Source of the DNA: Sinomicrobium pectinilyticum
GTDB taxonomy: Bacteria; Bacteroidota; Bacteroidia; Flavobacteriales; Flavobacteriaceae
Direction: 5' to 3'
Assembly (NCBI RefSeq): GCF_003725735.1
Contig: NZ_RJTM01000109.1
Coordinates: 1 to 64,000 of the forward strand
DNA: 64,000 bases
Positions 16,596 to 26,307 of this stretch are shown here, one piece after another (the stretch's first letter is position 1; every line of letters begins with the position of its first letter). Both the position numbers and the translations under genes were made by a program. Below the pieces are notes generated by a model. It was not told the DNA's origin. It searched no databases and was given only the letters and a program-made list of their open reading frames with translations.

Positions 16596-19500
16596 TTATC
16601 CTTCTGATCTCCCTGTCTCATTTTCATCCTCCTTTTTTCCCCTGTAAGCAAAATAAAATACCTGCGGTAATACCGTAATGGAAAGGATCATGCAAACAAG
16701 GAGCCCTCCCACGATCATTATGGCAAGCGGTTTCTGTATTTCCGATCCCATACCGGTGGAAAGGGCCGCTGGTAAAAGTCCCATGGACCCCATCATGGCA
16801 ATCATCAATACGGGGCGTATACGGCCGTATACGGCGTCGGATATTGCTTTTTTCAATGGTTTTCGCATTTTCATCTGCTGCCGGATGTTCCCTATCAGCA
16901 CAATACCGTCAATCGTTGCCACCCCGAAAAGAATTATAAAGCCTATCCCTGCGGAAATACCAAAAGTGGTACCGGTTACCCAAAGGGACAGATAGCCCCC
17001 GATAAAGGCAAACGGAATAACGATACATGAGATAAGTGTGTCTTTGAGGTTCCCTTCAAAGTTCATCCACAACAGAAAGATTATGAGTACAAGACAGACC
17101 GGGACTATGGTATACAATCTCTTGGTAGCCCTTTCTTTGGATTCGAACTCCCCGGCCCACTCCGTTTTTATATGTTCCGGGAACTTTACCTTGTTATTTA
17201 CCGCCTCCCGGGCTTCGGCAATGGTACTTCCGAGGTCCCTGTTCTCAATACTGAACCCTACACCTATATACCTGCTGCTCCCTTCCCGGTAAATAAAAGC
17301 AGGACCGGTGTGGAAGTCTATGGTGGCGATCTCTTTTAAAGGAACACGCTTACCGTCTTTGGTAGGGATAAGAATCTCCCCGATTTTCTCATCCGTGTTC
17401 CTGTGATCTTTGGCAAAACGCAGGCGTACATCAAACATCCTTTCGTTCTCATAAAACGTGGTGGCCGCCTGTCCTCCAATGGCCATTTCCACCACCGCCT
17501 GTGCATCGGACATATCTACGGCATACCGGGCCATCTTATGATCGTGCAGCTGTATACGCAGTTCGGGCAAACCGATGTTCCGGTATACATTGAGGTCTTC
17601 TATACCCCTTATTCCCTTCAGGGCTCCGGCAACCTCATCGGCATAGTCTTCCAGCTCAAAAAGGTCGTCCCCGAATATTTTCACTACCAGTGAACTTTTT
17701 ACCCCTGCCACATATTCTTCCACATTATCCTGTATAGGCTGGCTAAAACCGAATACAATTCCCGGATAAGCCTGTAATGTCTGCCTCAGTTCTTCCACGA
17801 GCCCGGCCTTATCTATATTGCGTTTCCATTCGTCTTCGGGATATAGCTGTATGTGGAACTCAATATTGAAAAAGCCGGTAGGATCGGTACCGTCGTTTGG
17901 CCTGCCCGTTTGCGTCAGTACGAACTTCACCTCTTCATATTCCCGTATCTTGTTCTTCATTTCCCCGGTCAGTGTTACGGCTTCTTCCAGGTTGACACTA
18001 TTTGGCAGAGTAGCACGGACATACACGGCTCCTTCATTCAGCTTCGGCAAAAATTCCGAACCGTGGTTGAAAAAACCGAATACGGTTACCAGCAACAATG
18101 CGCAGAAAGCACCTATGGTTACTTTCTTATACCGCGTGGCCCACAGGTACCAGCTGTACAGTCCGTCCCTGAAAAACCTGGTAATGAAATTGTCTTTCTC
18201 CGTTATATTCCTGGTCAGGAGCAATTTACACATCGCCGGCACATAGGTCAGGCTCAGGATCAATGACCCCAGCAGGGCGAAACCAAGCGTATAAGCCAGG
18301 GGTGAGAACATTTTTCCTTCCACTTTCTGAAAAGAGAAGATAGGCAGTAACGCCACAATAAGGATAAACAGGGCGAAAAATATATAGGATGCTACTTCCC
18401 TGGCACTTTTCTTAATAATACCCGATTTGGAAATCTTATTGAACCGTTCCATTCCCAGTTCCTTTGCCTTGTGTTCCAGGCCTACAAAGACCCGTTCTGC
18501 AATGACCAGCGCCCCTTCCAGCAGCAATCCGAAATCGAGTGCCCCCATAGAGATAAGGTTGGCCGGCATGCCCATGATCCGAAGCATGGTAATGGCAAAG
18601 AGAAACGCCAGGGGGATTACCGACGCGACAATAAAGGTCATACGCCAGTTGTACAGGAATATAAAGACAATGAGGGATACGAGTACAATTCCCTCGATCA
18701 GGTTTTTGGTAACCGTGTTCACTGTAACGTCAACCAGTTCGGTCCTGTCTATAAAAGGTTCTATTTTTATATCCTTGGGCAGTATTCTTTCATTGAGATC
18801 TTTTATTTTCTCCTTGAGACTGGTAATCACCTCACCCGGGTTCTCTCCCCGGAGCATGATTACGATCCCTTCTACCAGGTCATCTTCATCCTGCAACCCC
18901 ACCTGTCCCAACCGTGGTTTTGCGGCTATTTTTACCTCCGCTACATGCTTTACCGTTACTGGGGTCGACCCTTTGACTTCTATCAGGATATTTTCTATAT
19001 CTTCCACACTCTCCAGTAGCCCCACACCCCGTACAACATAAGCCTGGCTTCCCTGTTCTATAATATCACCACCTACATTGATGTTACTTTTGGATACCGC
19101 CTCGAACACATCCAGGGGCGACAGGTCGTAATTTATCAGTTCCGTAGGGTGTATCTGTATTTCGTATATTTTTTCTTCCCCTCCGAAACTTACTATGTCC
19201 GCAACACCGGGTACAGCAACCAGTTCGCGTTCAATGACCCAGTCCTGGATAGCCGTAATTTCCTTTATGGGCCTGTCGCTTTTTATCACATAACGGAATA
19301 TCTCTCCGGTAGCCCCGGACGGCGGTTCTATCTCGGCTTCGGCCCCATCCGGAAGCTCCACGCCCTGAAGGCGGTTGGAAGCGTATTGCTGTGCAAAGAA
19401 ATCATCTGCTTTATCATCAAATAACACGGTAACCACAGACAGGCCGAAAAGCGATATGGACCGCACTTCCGTCTTTCCCGGAATCGTGTTCATTTCCTTC

Positions 19501-19718
19501 ATGACAGGTAGAGTGACAAACTTTTCTACTTCTTCGGCACTCCGGCCGGGCCATTGGGTAATAATACGGGCCCTTGTACTGGTTACATCGGGGAAGGCCT
19601 CTATAGGCGTATGCATATAACTCACAATCCCGGCAACCAGTAATAATGTGGTAAGAAAAAATACGACAACAGAATTCTTCAGGGAAAATGCTACGATGCT
19701 TTGGACGAATTTAGTCAT
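16596..19718 (-). CDS. czcA: CzcA/CusA-type heavy-metal RND efflux pump
   Basis: This 1040-residue inner-membrane proton antiporter is the pump of a tripartite metal exporter. It has the RND layout: helix 1 at about residues 13-32, two large periplasmic regions, and helix blocks near 335-530 and 860-1025. The helix-4 motif reads DFGLLLEGALVIAE; the classical CzcA motif has Asp where this protein has Glu (DFGLLLE). The substrate-loop segment GVKSSLVVKIFGDD is closer to the CzcA (Zn/Co/Cd) type than to the CusA (Cu/Ag) type. It is the last gene of the czcC-czcB-czcA set, 75 bp after czcB. Confidence 0.93.
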   Translation of the reverse strand: MTKFVQSIVAFSLKNSVVVFFLTTLLLVAGIVSYMHTPIEAFPDVTSTRARIITQWPGRSAEEVEKFVTLPVMKEMNTIPGKTEVRSISLFGLSVVTVLFDDKADDFFAQQYASNRLQGVELPDGAEAEIEPPSGATGEIFRYVIKSDRPIKEITAIQDWVIERELVAVPGVADIVSFGGEEKIYEIQIHPTELINYDLSPLDVFEAVSKSNINVGGDIIEQGSQAYVVRGVGLLESVEDIENILIEVKGSTPVTVKHVAEVKIAAKPRLGQVGLQDEDDLVEGIVIMLRGENPGEVITSLKEKIKDLNERILPKDIKIEPFIDRTELVDVTVNTVTKNLIEGIVLVSLIVFIFLYNWRMTFIVASVIPLAFLFAITMLRIMGMPANLISMGALDFGLLLEGALVIAERVFVGLEHKAKELGMERFNKISKSGIIKKSAREVASYIFFALFILIVALLPIFSFQKVEGKMFSPLAYTLGFALLGSLILSLTYVPAMCKLLLTRNITEKDNFITRFFRDGLYSWYLWATRYKKVTIGAFCALLLVTVFGFFNHGSEFLPKLNEGAVYVRATLPNSVNLEEAVTLTGEMKNKIREYEEVKFVLTQTGRPNDGTDPTGFFNIEFHIQLYPEDEWKRNIDKAGLVEELRQTLQAYPGIVFGFSQPIQDNVEEYVAGVKSSLVVKIFGDDLFELEDYADEVAGALKGIRGIEDLNVYRNIGLPELRIQLHDHKMARYAVDMSDAQAVVEMAIGGQAATTFYENERMFDVRLRFAKDHRNTDEKIGEILIPTKDGKRVPLKEIATIDFHTGPAFIYREGSSRYIGVGFSIENRDLGSTIAEAREAVNNKVKFPEHIKTEWAGEFESKERATKRLYTIVPVCLVLIIFLLWMNFEGNLKDTLISCIVIPFAFIGGYLSLWVTGTTFGISAGIGFIILFGVATIDGIVLIGNIRQQMKMRKPLKKAISDAVYGRIRPVLMIAMMGSMGLLPAALSTGMGSEIQKPLAIMIVGGLLVCMILSITVLPQVFYFAYRGKKEDENETGRSEG

Positions 19719-19793
19719 TTCTGATAGGTATTGTTAATTGGAAAACAGAGGTAAACAGGCTTGCCTTGCCGTTCCGGACAAGGAACAGTATTT

Positions 19794-20942
19794 TTAATTA
19801 TTTCCGGCATCCTTGATCTTTTCGTAAATAAGTAACTGGTTCCTGGTAACCACCTGCTCGCCTGCTTCCACTCCCCCGGAGATATAAGCGACATTCCCGT
19901 TTTTGCTGATGATTTCAGCCTGGCGGACCTGCAAGTCGCAATCGTCCTTATACACTACGATGAAGTTCCTGTTGTTATTGAAGATCAGGGAACCGGTAGG
20001 GATAGTAACCGCTTCCGTCCCCTGTTGTTTCTGAGCTATAATATCGGCAGACATGCCGGGTTTCAGCTCCTGGTTTTCATTGGGGATGACAACCCATGCC
20101 TTCAGTACCCTTTCTTCGTTATCAAATACCTGTGATATGGACGTGATCGTCCCTTTAAAGACCTTATCCTGGTACGATAGCGTCCGGATATCCACTTCCT
20201 GTCCTACGTGCAGCTTGGTGACATTACCGGCATAAATATTCAGGATCACCCATACTTCGCTCAGGTCGGCCACGGTAAACAGTGTATTACCTTCTGCGGA
20301 TATCTGCATTCCGGAGGTAATGTTCTTCTCCGTAATAACACCGGACATTGGAGCTTTTACCTGAAAACCGTCTTTTCCTTTACTACTCCCATACAGTCCC
20401 AATGTGGCTGTCACATTTTCAAGGGCGGCCTGTTTTGTCTTCAGTTCGCTCTGTGCGGTAAGGAAATCTTTATGGGAAGCTATTCCGTCTTCATACATGG
20501 ATTTAACAGAAGACAATTCCCGTTCCACAACAGCTATTTCCCCCTCCAGGCTTTTCCTTTCGGATTGCAGGTTATTCAGTTCCGAACTCTGTATTTCCGC
20601 CAGTACCTGCCCTTTGGAAACCACATCTCCCAGGGAGAAATAAGTACGCGAAACCACCCCGCCTACGAGGCTGGTAAAAGGTACTACCCTGTCCGGGTTG
20701 CTCTGTACAATACCGGTAAGGGCTATACGTTCCTGCACAGGTTGCAGCCGGGCCGGCTCCAGTACGATATCCTCCCGGAACGATTCATCCAGGCAATACC
20801 TTTCCGCTTTGGAAGTTTCCGGCATTTTTTCTTTACAGGAAAGAAAAAACGGCAGGATGACAAACACCGTGGCTGCGGTAAATAAAGTGGATATTTTTCT
20901 CTTACCGGAAGTATTGTTTTCGTTGTGGCTTAGTCGTTTCAT
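19794..20942 (-). CDS. czcB: CzcB-type periplasmic adaptor lipoprotein
   Basis: This 382-residue membrane-fusion protein links pump and outer-membrane channel. A signal peptide ends in the lipobox FFLSC near residue 36, so it is probably lipid-anchored. The split lipoyl/biotinyl half-motifs (VVSRTYFSLGDVVSKGQVLAEIQ and FQVKAPMSGVITEKNITSGMQI) flank an alpha-helical hairpin at about residues 120-185. A beta-barrel and membrane-proximal domain follow. It starts 4 bp after the czcC stop codon. Confidence 0.92.
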   Translation of the reverse strand: MKRLSHNENNTSGKRKISTLFTAATVFVILPFFLSCKEKMPETSKAERYCLDESFREDIVLEPARLQPVQERIALTGIVQSNPDRVVPFTSLVGGVVSRTYFSLGDVVSKGQVLAEIQSSELNNLQSERKSLEGEIAVVERELSSVKSMYEDGIASHKDFLTAQSELKTKQAALENVTATLGLYGSSKGKDGFQVKAPMSGVITEKNITSGMQISAEGNTLFTVADLSEVWVILNIYAGNVTKLHVGQEVDIRTLSYQDKVFKGTITSISQVFDNEERVLKAWVVIPNENQELKPGMSADIIAQKQQGTEAVTIPTGSLIFNNNRNFIVVYKDDCDLQVRQAEIISKNGNVAYISGGVEAGEQVVTRNQLLIYEKIKDAGNN

Positions 20943-20946
20943 GTGC

Positions 20947-22263
20947 TTACTGTGCTTTAATTTGGTCTATGTCTTTTCCTATTTCAAATTGAAGATCTTC
21001 GAGTTTTTCACGGGCATTTTTCGCCGATCCCAGGATGATGTCCCGGTTTTGCAGATAGGTTTCCAGGAAATCCAGGTATTCGAGCATACTGATATTCCTT
21101 TCCCTGAAATTACGGGTATAGCTGTCCAGGAGAGATTCCAGTTCGTCCCCGTAAGACGGGTCAATACTTTCGAGGAAGGATACGGAAGCCATCAGGTCGT
21201 TATAGGCCAGCATTATACCCGACCTTACTTCGAGTTCCTTTTGCTCGAACATCAGCCTCGCCTGCTCCTGCTCTATTTTCGCAGCTTTGATATTCCCCTG
21301 GTTACGGTCAAATACCGGCAGGTCCAGGGAGAATCCGAAGCCTATGAAGTCCAGCATAAAATTACCACCGCGGTCATACCCCGCCTTAAAAGTAACATCG
21401 GGGACCCTCATGGCTCTTTCATAGGCATAAGACTTATCGGCATATGTTTTCTCCAGTTCCGCAAGTTTTAATTCGGGCTGATGATCCGATGCCCTGGCGA
21501 TAAGATATTCCGGCAACACTTCTTTTATTTTTTCTACGGAAGGGACAAAACCTTCTTCGTCCAGAACAAGGGTTATCCCGACCGGCAACCGCATCAGTAC
21601 TTTCAGCTCTTTCTGAACTTTATTGGTTTCGCGTTCCAGGCGGTTGATTTCACCGGAAATCTCCAGGTCCAGCGCTTTAAGCCTTATGTATTCTCCTTTA
21701 CCGATATTTCCCTGCTCCACCTGTCGCTGATAGGCAGTCAGAAGTTGTTTGACGGAAGATGCTTCCTTTTCATATACCTCCTTATACATTTGCAGGTACT
21801 GCAGTTCCGTGAGGTTATTCCTGAACTCACGTTTGAGGTTTCGCAGCAGGTCCTCCAGGTACTGTCCTGCCATATCCACGGATACCTGCTCCAATGCCAT
21901 CATTTTTTTCCTTTTTCCCGCAGTACGGACCAATTGTTCCAGTTCCACGTTGATCTGCTGGTTTTTCCAGTCGCTACCGGAAAGCGGCGGTAACCCTTCC
22001 CCGAAATAATTCAGGTTATTGGTTCCTTTACCGGTCGTCCAAAGGTTTACCTCATCTACGGAAAAAGTGGGATTGGGCCATAATCCGGCCTGAAGGAGCC
22101 TGGCTTCGGCCTCGTCAATCTTTAACCTTTCGGCCAGCAGTTGCAGATTGTTTTCCAGAAATATGCTTTCGCACTGCTCCCGGCCGAGTACCAGTGTATC
22201 CTGTGCCCGCGCTTGCAGAAGCCCGAAACACAGCACAGTAAATACTTGTATAAAACACCTCAT
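20947..22263 (-). CDS. czcC: CzcC/TolC-type outer-membrane efflux channel
   Basis: This 438-residue outer-membrane factor has a signal peptide (residues 1-20, ending ARAQ) and the repeated long coiled-coil pairs of the OEP family. It includes the RLLQAGLWPNPTFSVDEVNLW segment near residues 50-70 that starts the first repeat. It is the first gene of the efflux operon. Its upstream region holds the direct-repeat array at 22306-22345. Confidence 0.9.
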   Translation of the reverse strand: MRCFIQVFTVLCFGLLQARAQDTLVLGREQCESIFLENNLQLLAERLKIDEAEARLLQAGLWPNPTFSVDEVNLWTTGKGTNNLNYFGEGLPPLSGSDWKNQQINVELEQLVRTAGKRKKMMALEQVSVDMAGQYLEDLLRNLKREFRNNLTELQYLQMYKEVYEKEASSVKQLLTAYQRQVEQGNIGKGEYIRLKALDLEISGEINRLERETNKVQKELKVLMRLPVGITLVLDEEGFVPSVEKIKEVLPEYLIARASDHQPELKLAELEKTYADKSYAYERAMRVPDVTFKAGYDRGGNFMLDFIGFGFSLDLPVFDRNQGNIKAAKIEQEQARLMFEQKELEVRSGIMLAYNDLMASVSFLESIDPSYGDELESLLDSYTRNFRERNISMLEYLDFLETYLQNRDIILGSAKNAREKLEDLQFEIGKDIDQIKAQ

Positions 22264-22271
22264 ATGGTCCT

Positions 22272-22296
22272 GTTCTTTTTTTGAGGTGTAAAGAAC
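22272..22296. repeat. 7-bp inverted repeat in the czcC leader
   Basis: GTTCTTT and AAAGAAC (22272-22278 and 22290-22296) are perfect inverted arms around 11 nt, just before the czcC start. It could be a leader hairpin or an operator; nothing decides between them. Confidence 0.4.
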
Positions 22297-22305
22297 CCGA
22301 TAAGC

Positions 22306-22345
22306 AGCTTAAAAAAAGCTTAAAGCCGATAAAATTCAGCTTAAA
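22306..22345 (-). promoter_or_regulatory. TTTAAGCT direct-repeat array upstream of czcCBA
   Basis: On the minus strand TTTAAGCT occurs at 22345-22338, 22324-22317 and 22313-22306. A degenerate copy (TTTTATCG) lies at 22334-22327, so the spacings are 11, 10 and 11 bp. The first copy overlaps the stop codon of the kinase gene; the last ends about 40 bp before czcC. The layout matches the 12433 array and the usual tandem sites of OmpR-type regulators. The likely ligand is the regulator at 23723-24409. Confidence 0.7.
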
Positions 22346-23700
22346 GGAAGGGTAACGGTAAATATGTTCATATCACCGTTTTCGGAAGTATACGATATAC
22401 TTCCTTCGTGAAGTTGTATTATTTTGTATATAAAGACCAGTCCGAGTCCGAAACCGGGCTTTCCCCTGCTGTTATCTCCACGGAAAAAATGCTGAAAGAG
22501 GTATTGCCTTTCTTCTTCGGCAATGGTTTTTCCCTTGTTGACAACATCCAGCTTTAATTTACGGGGAAATACCGTGATATGTATCCCGGTAAGGTTATCA
22601 CTGCCGTAGTGAATGCTGTTGAGCATAAGATTGGTAAATGCGGCACGGAGCAATCTCTCGTTTCCCAGGACCATAAGACGGCTCTCATCTTCCGGAATTT
22701 CCGTGTACTTCACCTGGAACCCGTGTTCCGGGAAGAGCAGTTTAAGTTCGTCTGCTAGGTCAAAAACAAGTTCGTCAATACGAATCTCTTTCCCGCTGTT
22801 CCTGTCGGCAGATTCGGTCTTGGCTATTTCCAGCAGTACATTAATGATCTCCCCGAGATTTCTGGTATCTTCTTTCTGGCGAAGGATAAGTTTCCGCATA
22901 ACCTCCGGGTCCGTTTCCTTTTCCAGCTTTTCAAAATTCGATACCAGTACGGCGATCGGGGTTTTCAGTTCATGGGAGATGTGGTGTATTGCATACTTCT
23001 GGAATGCAAAGGCCTCCCGTATACGATGGATAAGCTGGTTAAACCTGTTGGTAAGCAATACGATCTCTTTCTCCCTTCCTCTTACCTCTATTGGATCGTC
23101 TTCTTTCTCCGGATCGTAACAGGTGATCTTCCGGGTAATTTCCATAAGGGGCCGGGAAATCTTGCGGGACAGATAATAGGACAGGAGCACAAGGACCAGG
23201 GAAATAACAAAAAAGATCAGTACCAGGGTATTCCTCAGGAACCCGAGTTTCGAATATCCTACGGCATCGTAGGCCTTGCAGATACCGTAATAGGATTTCA
23301 TGCCGGACTCAAAATAGATGCCAATCACATCGTAAGCCCCGTCCTTTTTTTCAACCCACCTGGTATTGGGGGAAAGGCTGTTCAGTATGGTTTCCGCATC
23401 GGGTATGGTGGTATCGTCCAGGCTGGCGTATATTCTCTTTTTGTTATTGTTGTAGATAAACAACTTTTCGTCGTACATGGAATCTATGGTCTCCCGGTCA
23501 TAAGACAGAAGAATTTCGTTATCTACCTTTTGCACTTCGGCAAGATATTGCAGTGTCGCCGCGATTTTCTGTTTCTGGCTCTGCTGGAATTCTTCCTCCC
23601 GGTATTCGTAGAAGAGCGTATAAATAAGAAAAAGGGACAGCCCCAGAAGCGGGATCACCGCGGCAGTAAAGTATACCAGTATTTTTTTTCGAATGGTCAA
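22336..23700 (-). CDS. Sensor histidine kinase of the metal-efflux locus
   Basis: This 454-residue kinase has a transmembrane helix at about residues 8-28, a periplasmic sensor, and a second helix at about 155-175. A HAMP region, HHISHELKTPIAVL with the phospho-acceptor His, and an ATPase domain with N-box NLMLNSIHYGSDN and GFGLGLVFIYKI follow. The start is TTG; an in-frame stop lies just upstream and no ATG is available near the first helix. It lies between its regulator and the czcCBA genes, so metal sensing is the natural inference. Confidence 0.88.
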   Translation of the reverse strand: MTIRKKILVYFTAAVIPLLGLSLFLIYTLFYEYREEEFQQSQKQKIAATLQYLAEVQKVDNEILLSYDRETIDSMYDEKLFIYNNNKKRIYASLDDTTIPDAETILNSLSPNTRWVEKKDGAYDVIGIYFESGMKSYYGICKAYDAVGYSKLGFLRNTLVLIFFVISLVLVLLSYYLSRKISRPLMEITRKITCYDPEKEDDPIEVRGREKEIVLLTNRFNQLIHRIREAFAFQKYAIHHISHELKTPIAVLVSNFEKLEKETDPEVMRKLILRQKEDTRNLGEIINVLLEIAKTESADRNSGKEIRIDELVFDLADELKLLFPEHGFQVKYTEIPEDESRLMVLGNERLLRAAFTNLMLNSIHYGSDNLTGIHITVFPRKLKLDVVNKGKTIAEEERQYLFQHFFRGDNSRGKPGFGLGLVFIYKIIQLHEGSISYTSENGDMNIFTVTLPLS

Positions 23701-23722
23701 AATCGGCCGATCTTTTTACCGG

Positions 23723-24409
23723 TTAATCCTCAAAATAATAGCCATACCCCACCTTGGTCTTAATAGAGTCCTTACCGAAGGGCTTGTCTACCTTATTGCG
23801 GAGAAAATTGATATACACTTCTATGGTGTTGGTATTACCGTCAAAAGAACTTCCCCATATTTCTTTTATCAGTTCCTTTTTGGAGATGACTTCTCCTTCT
23901 GCCCCTACCAATTTCACCAATATCTGGTATTCCCGGGGCGTAAGGGCAATTTCCTTTCCCTGCCGGGTCACTTTTTTATATGCCGGATGAATCACCAGGT
24001 CCGACGCCGAAAGGACCTCTTTTTGTCTTTGGTCCTCCCGGCTGTTCTCGCTTCTTTTCATCAAGACGTTCAGCCGGAGAAGCAATTCGCGCATGTAGAA
24101 GGGTTTCGTAAGGTAATCGTCCGCCCCGCAATCGTATCCCCGTACCTTATCTTCGAGCTCTCCGAAGGCCGTAAGCATTAATACGGGTGTAAAGCTATTG
24201 TACTCGCGGAAACTCCTGCACACTTCATATCCGTTCTTTCCGGGGAGATTGATATCCAGGACAATGCAGTCAAAAGTGTTCTTTCTCAATATTCTTTCCG
24301 CCAGTAAACCGTCAAAAACACTATCTACTTCAAGTCCTTCTGCAACTAAAGCCTCCTTGATATTGCTGTTGAGAGCGGGATCATCTTCTATGAGTAGAAT
24401 CTTTTTCAA
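23723..24409 (-). CDS. OmpR-type response regulator of the metal-efflux locus
   Basis: This 228-residue regulator has the receiver motifs LLIEDD, CIVLDINLPGKNG (phospho-Asp) and DDYLTKPF, and a winged-helix domain ending TIEVYINFLRNKV and TKVGYGYYF. It is closest in layout to the CusR/CzcR group. The start codon is TTG at 24409. It is followed after 22 bp by the kinase gene. Activation of czcCBA through the repeats at 22306-22345 is inferred from position. Confidence 0.9.
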   Translation of the reverse strand: MKKILLIEDDPALNSNIKEALVAEGLEVDSVFDGLLAERILRKNTFDCIVLDINLPGKNGYEVCRSFREYNSFTPVLMLTAFGELEDKVRGYDCGADDYLTKPFYMRELLLRLNVLMKRSENSREDQRQKEVLSASDLVIHPAYKKVTRQGKEIALTPREYQILVKLVGAEGEVISKKELIKEIWGSSFDGNTNTIEVYINFLRNKVDKPFGKDSIKTKVGYGYYFED

Positions 24410-24469
24410 TGACTTGTTTCCGGGATTTTATGAAATTTATGCTAAAATACGAAATGTGCCGGCTCCGGG

Positions 24470-25183
24470 CTATTCCAGAAAGAATTCTGCGTACTGTAGT
24501 ACCCTGAAATCGACGGTGGTAAAAGCCGGGTTCTGTTGTTTTCGTTCTTTGTATAAAGGTATGCCCCCCACAGCCCTGTTGGCCGAACCGGAAGGTGCGG
24601 TGAGGGAAACGGTCCTTATCTCCCGGCACCTTCCTTCAGTTGTCAATGTAAAGTTGTGAATTCTCGGAACTTCATCCGAAACCACTTCCAGTTTCATCCC
24701 GTATTCTTTAAGATGCCTCCTGAAGAAATACTCGGGACCGTTTTTACTGTTTCCCCCGGTAAACAACAAGGTATGCACCGCAGGATGTTTTTGCAGATAC
24801 CCTATAAGGTCGCGATACCTGACATTTTGCATCCCCAGGTCGGATGCATCTATTTTTTCGCGTTCGCAGCTTTCCACAATATCACAGATGCCTATTTTTT
24901 GTTCTTTCAGAAAGGTTTTACGTTGTTCTATCGCTTCGGCTGTGGTTTCGAATTTCAGGCCGAGGTCAAATATTCTGTCCAGTATGGTCCATAACTGGCC
25001 GTCTATACTGCCGTAACAAAAATTCACATCGCCCTCTTTTAAAATTCCGGTAGAAAACCTGGGCGGAGGCAATGTACCTACGATAAGGCGGGTAGCTCCT
25101 TCCGGAATAAAAGGCGGAAAAGGATGCCGGTGTTTAAACAGGGACGATTTATTATTTTTCGCGTTTACAATATCAGAATTCAT
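24470..25183 (-). CDS. Uracil-DNA glycosylase-fold protein
   Basis: This 237-residue protein begins its conserved part with HPFPPFIPEGATRLIVGTLPPPRF, which resembles the active-site strand and loop (GxxP-type) of the UDG superfamily. Other features such as DIVESCEREKIDASD and LLFTGGNSKNGPEYFF fit a mug-like DNA glycosylase. The exact lesion is unknown. It lies 60 bp upstream of the metal-response regulator on the same strand, but a functional link is not evident. Confidence 0.65.
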   Translation of the reverse strand: MNSDIVNAKNNKSSLFKHRHPFPPFIPEGATRLIVGTLPPPRFSTGILKEGDVNFCYGSIDGQLWTILDRIFDLGLKFETTAEAIEQRKTFLKEQKIGICDIVESCEREKIDASDLGMQNVRYRDLIGYLQKHPAVHTLLFTGGNSKNGPEYFFRRHLKEYGMKLEVVSDEVPRIHNFTLTTEGRCREIRTVSLTAPSGSANRAVGGIPLYKERKQQNPAFTTVDFRVLQYAEFFLE

Positions 25184-25301
25184 TACCGGATGTTCTCCTC
25201 TGTTTATTTATCATTAAGGATAAGAGAATGTTTTCGTTCAGATTTCCCCTAAATCTCCTGTGTTTATTTCTATTGTTCTCACCGTGCCGGTTTTATTTTG
25301 T

Positions 25302-26063
25302 CTATCGCACAAAAACCAGTTCATTCTTCTTCACAGAATGCTCTTCACTGAAGGAATACCCTTCATAATTAAATCCTTTCAGGTCTTCTACGGTTTCAGC
25401 TCCCGTATCCAGGATATATCGCACCATAAGCCCTCTTGCTTTTTTGGCAAAAAAACTGATCATTTTCAACTGGTCGTTTTTCCAGTCTTTAAATTGTGGT
25501 GTGACTACCGGGACTTTAAGGGCCTTTATATCTACTGCCTTAAAATATTCGTTACTGGCGAGATTTATAAAAAGTTCATCTTTTTTGAGTTCTTTATTCA
25601 GCGCTTTCGTAATCGTATCTTTCCAGAATTCATAGAGGTTGTTCTTAACGCCTACCTTAAGAGATGTTCCCATTTCCAGGCGATAGGGCTGTATAAGGTC
25701 CAGCGGTTTTAAGACCCCGTAAAGTCCGGACAGAATACGCAGCGTATCCTGCAGTTCGTCCAGTTTATCCTCCGGAATGGTATAGGAATCCAGCCCTTCA
25801 TAAACGTCACCATTAAACGCATAGATAGCCGGACGGGCGCTATCGGGAGAAAACGGCAGGCTCCACTCCTGATTTCGTTTCCAGTTGAGTTCTGCCAGGT
25901 TAGCCGATATATCCATCAGTTTTGAAAGGCTTCTCGGCGATTTCTTTTTGAGTATTTTATTCAGCCGTTCTGCCTGTTTTAAAAATGAAGGTTCGGAATA
26001 TTTTTTGGTAGGCAAACCGGATTCGTAATCCAGTGACTTTGCAGGGGATATAACGATTTTCAT
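25302..26063 (-). CDS. yaaA: Peroxide stress protein YaaA
   Basis: YaaA lowers free intracellular iron during hydrogen peroxide stress in E. coli. The 253-residue sequence starts [15 protein letters not shown], contains [14 protein letters not shown] near residue 80 and [14 protein letters not shown] near residue 205, all conserved in DUF328/YaaA. The length is normal. It is probably monocistronic. Confidence 0.94.
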   Translation of the reverse strand: MKIVISPAKSLDYESGLPTKKYSEPSFLKQAERLNKILKKKSPRSLSKLMDISANLAELNWKRNQEWSLPFSPDSARPAIYAFNGDVYEGLDSYTIPEDKLDELQDTLRILSGLYGVLKPLDLIQPYRLEMGTSLKVGVKNNLYEFWKDTITKALNKELKKDELFINLASNEYFKAVDIKALKVPVVTPQFKDWKNDQLKMISFFAKKARGLMVRYILDTGAETVEDLKGFNYEGYSFSEEHSVKKNELVFVR

Positions 26064-26307
26064 CTGTTCTTATTTAGTTTTTTTCAAAGGTCATCCCGAT
26101 GGTCCCGATAATTATCGGGATCGGGAGGAATGCCCTGATTATCATACCGTCCCAATAACTTTCAGAAGGTATTCGGATTTTCGGCGATGGGCATTTTATA
26201 ATCATTCTCTCTTATTTTTCTTCAAATTTAAAGGAAAAACGAACAGTATCTCCGACATTTTCAACGTTCTTTCTGATAGTAGTATTGGTGTTGTTTATAT
26301 TACGGGG
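26064..26307. other. Intergenic region upstream of yaaA with a perfect palindrome
   Basis: The stretch contains the perfect palindrome TCCCGATAATTATCGGGA (26103-26120), flanked by extra CCCGAT half-sites, and the divergent promoter area for yaaA. A close relative, TCCCGATATATATCGGGA, lies at 27632-27649. I see no gene here. Confidence 0.6.
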
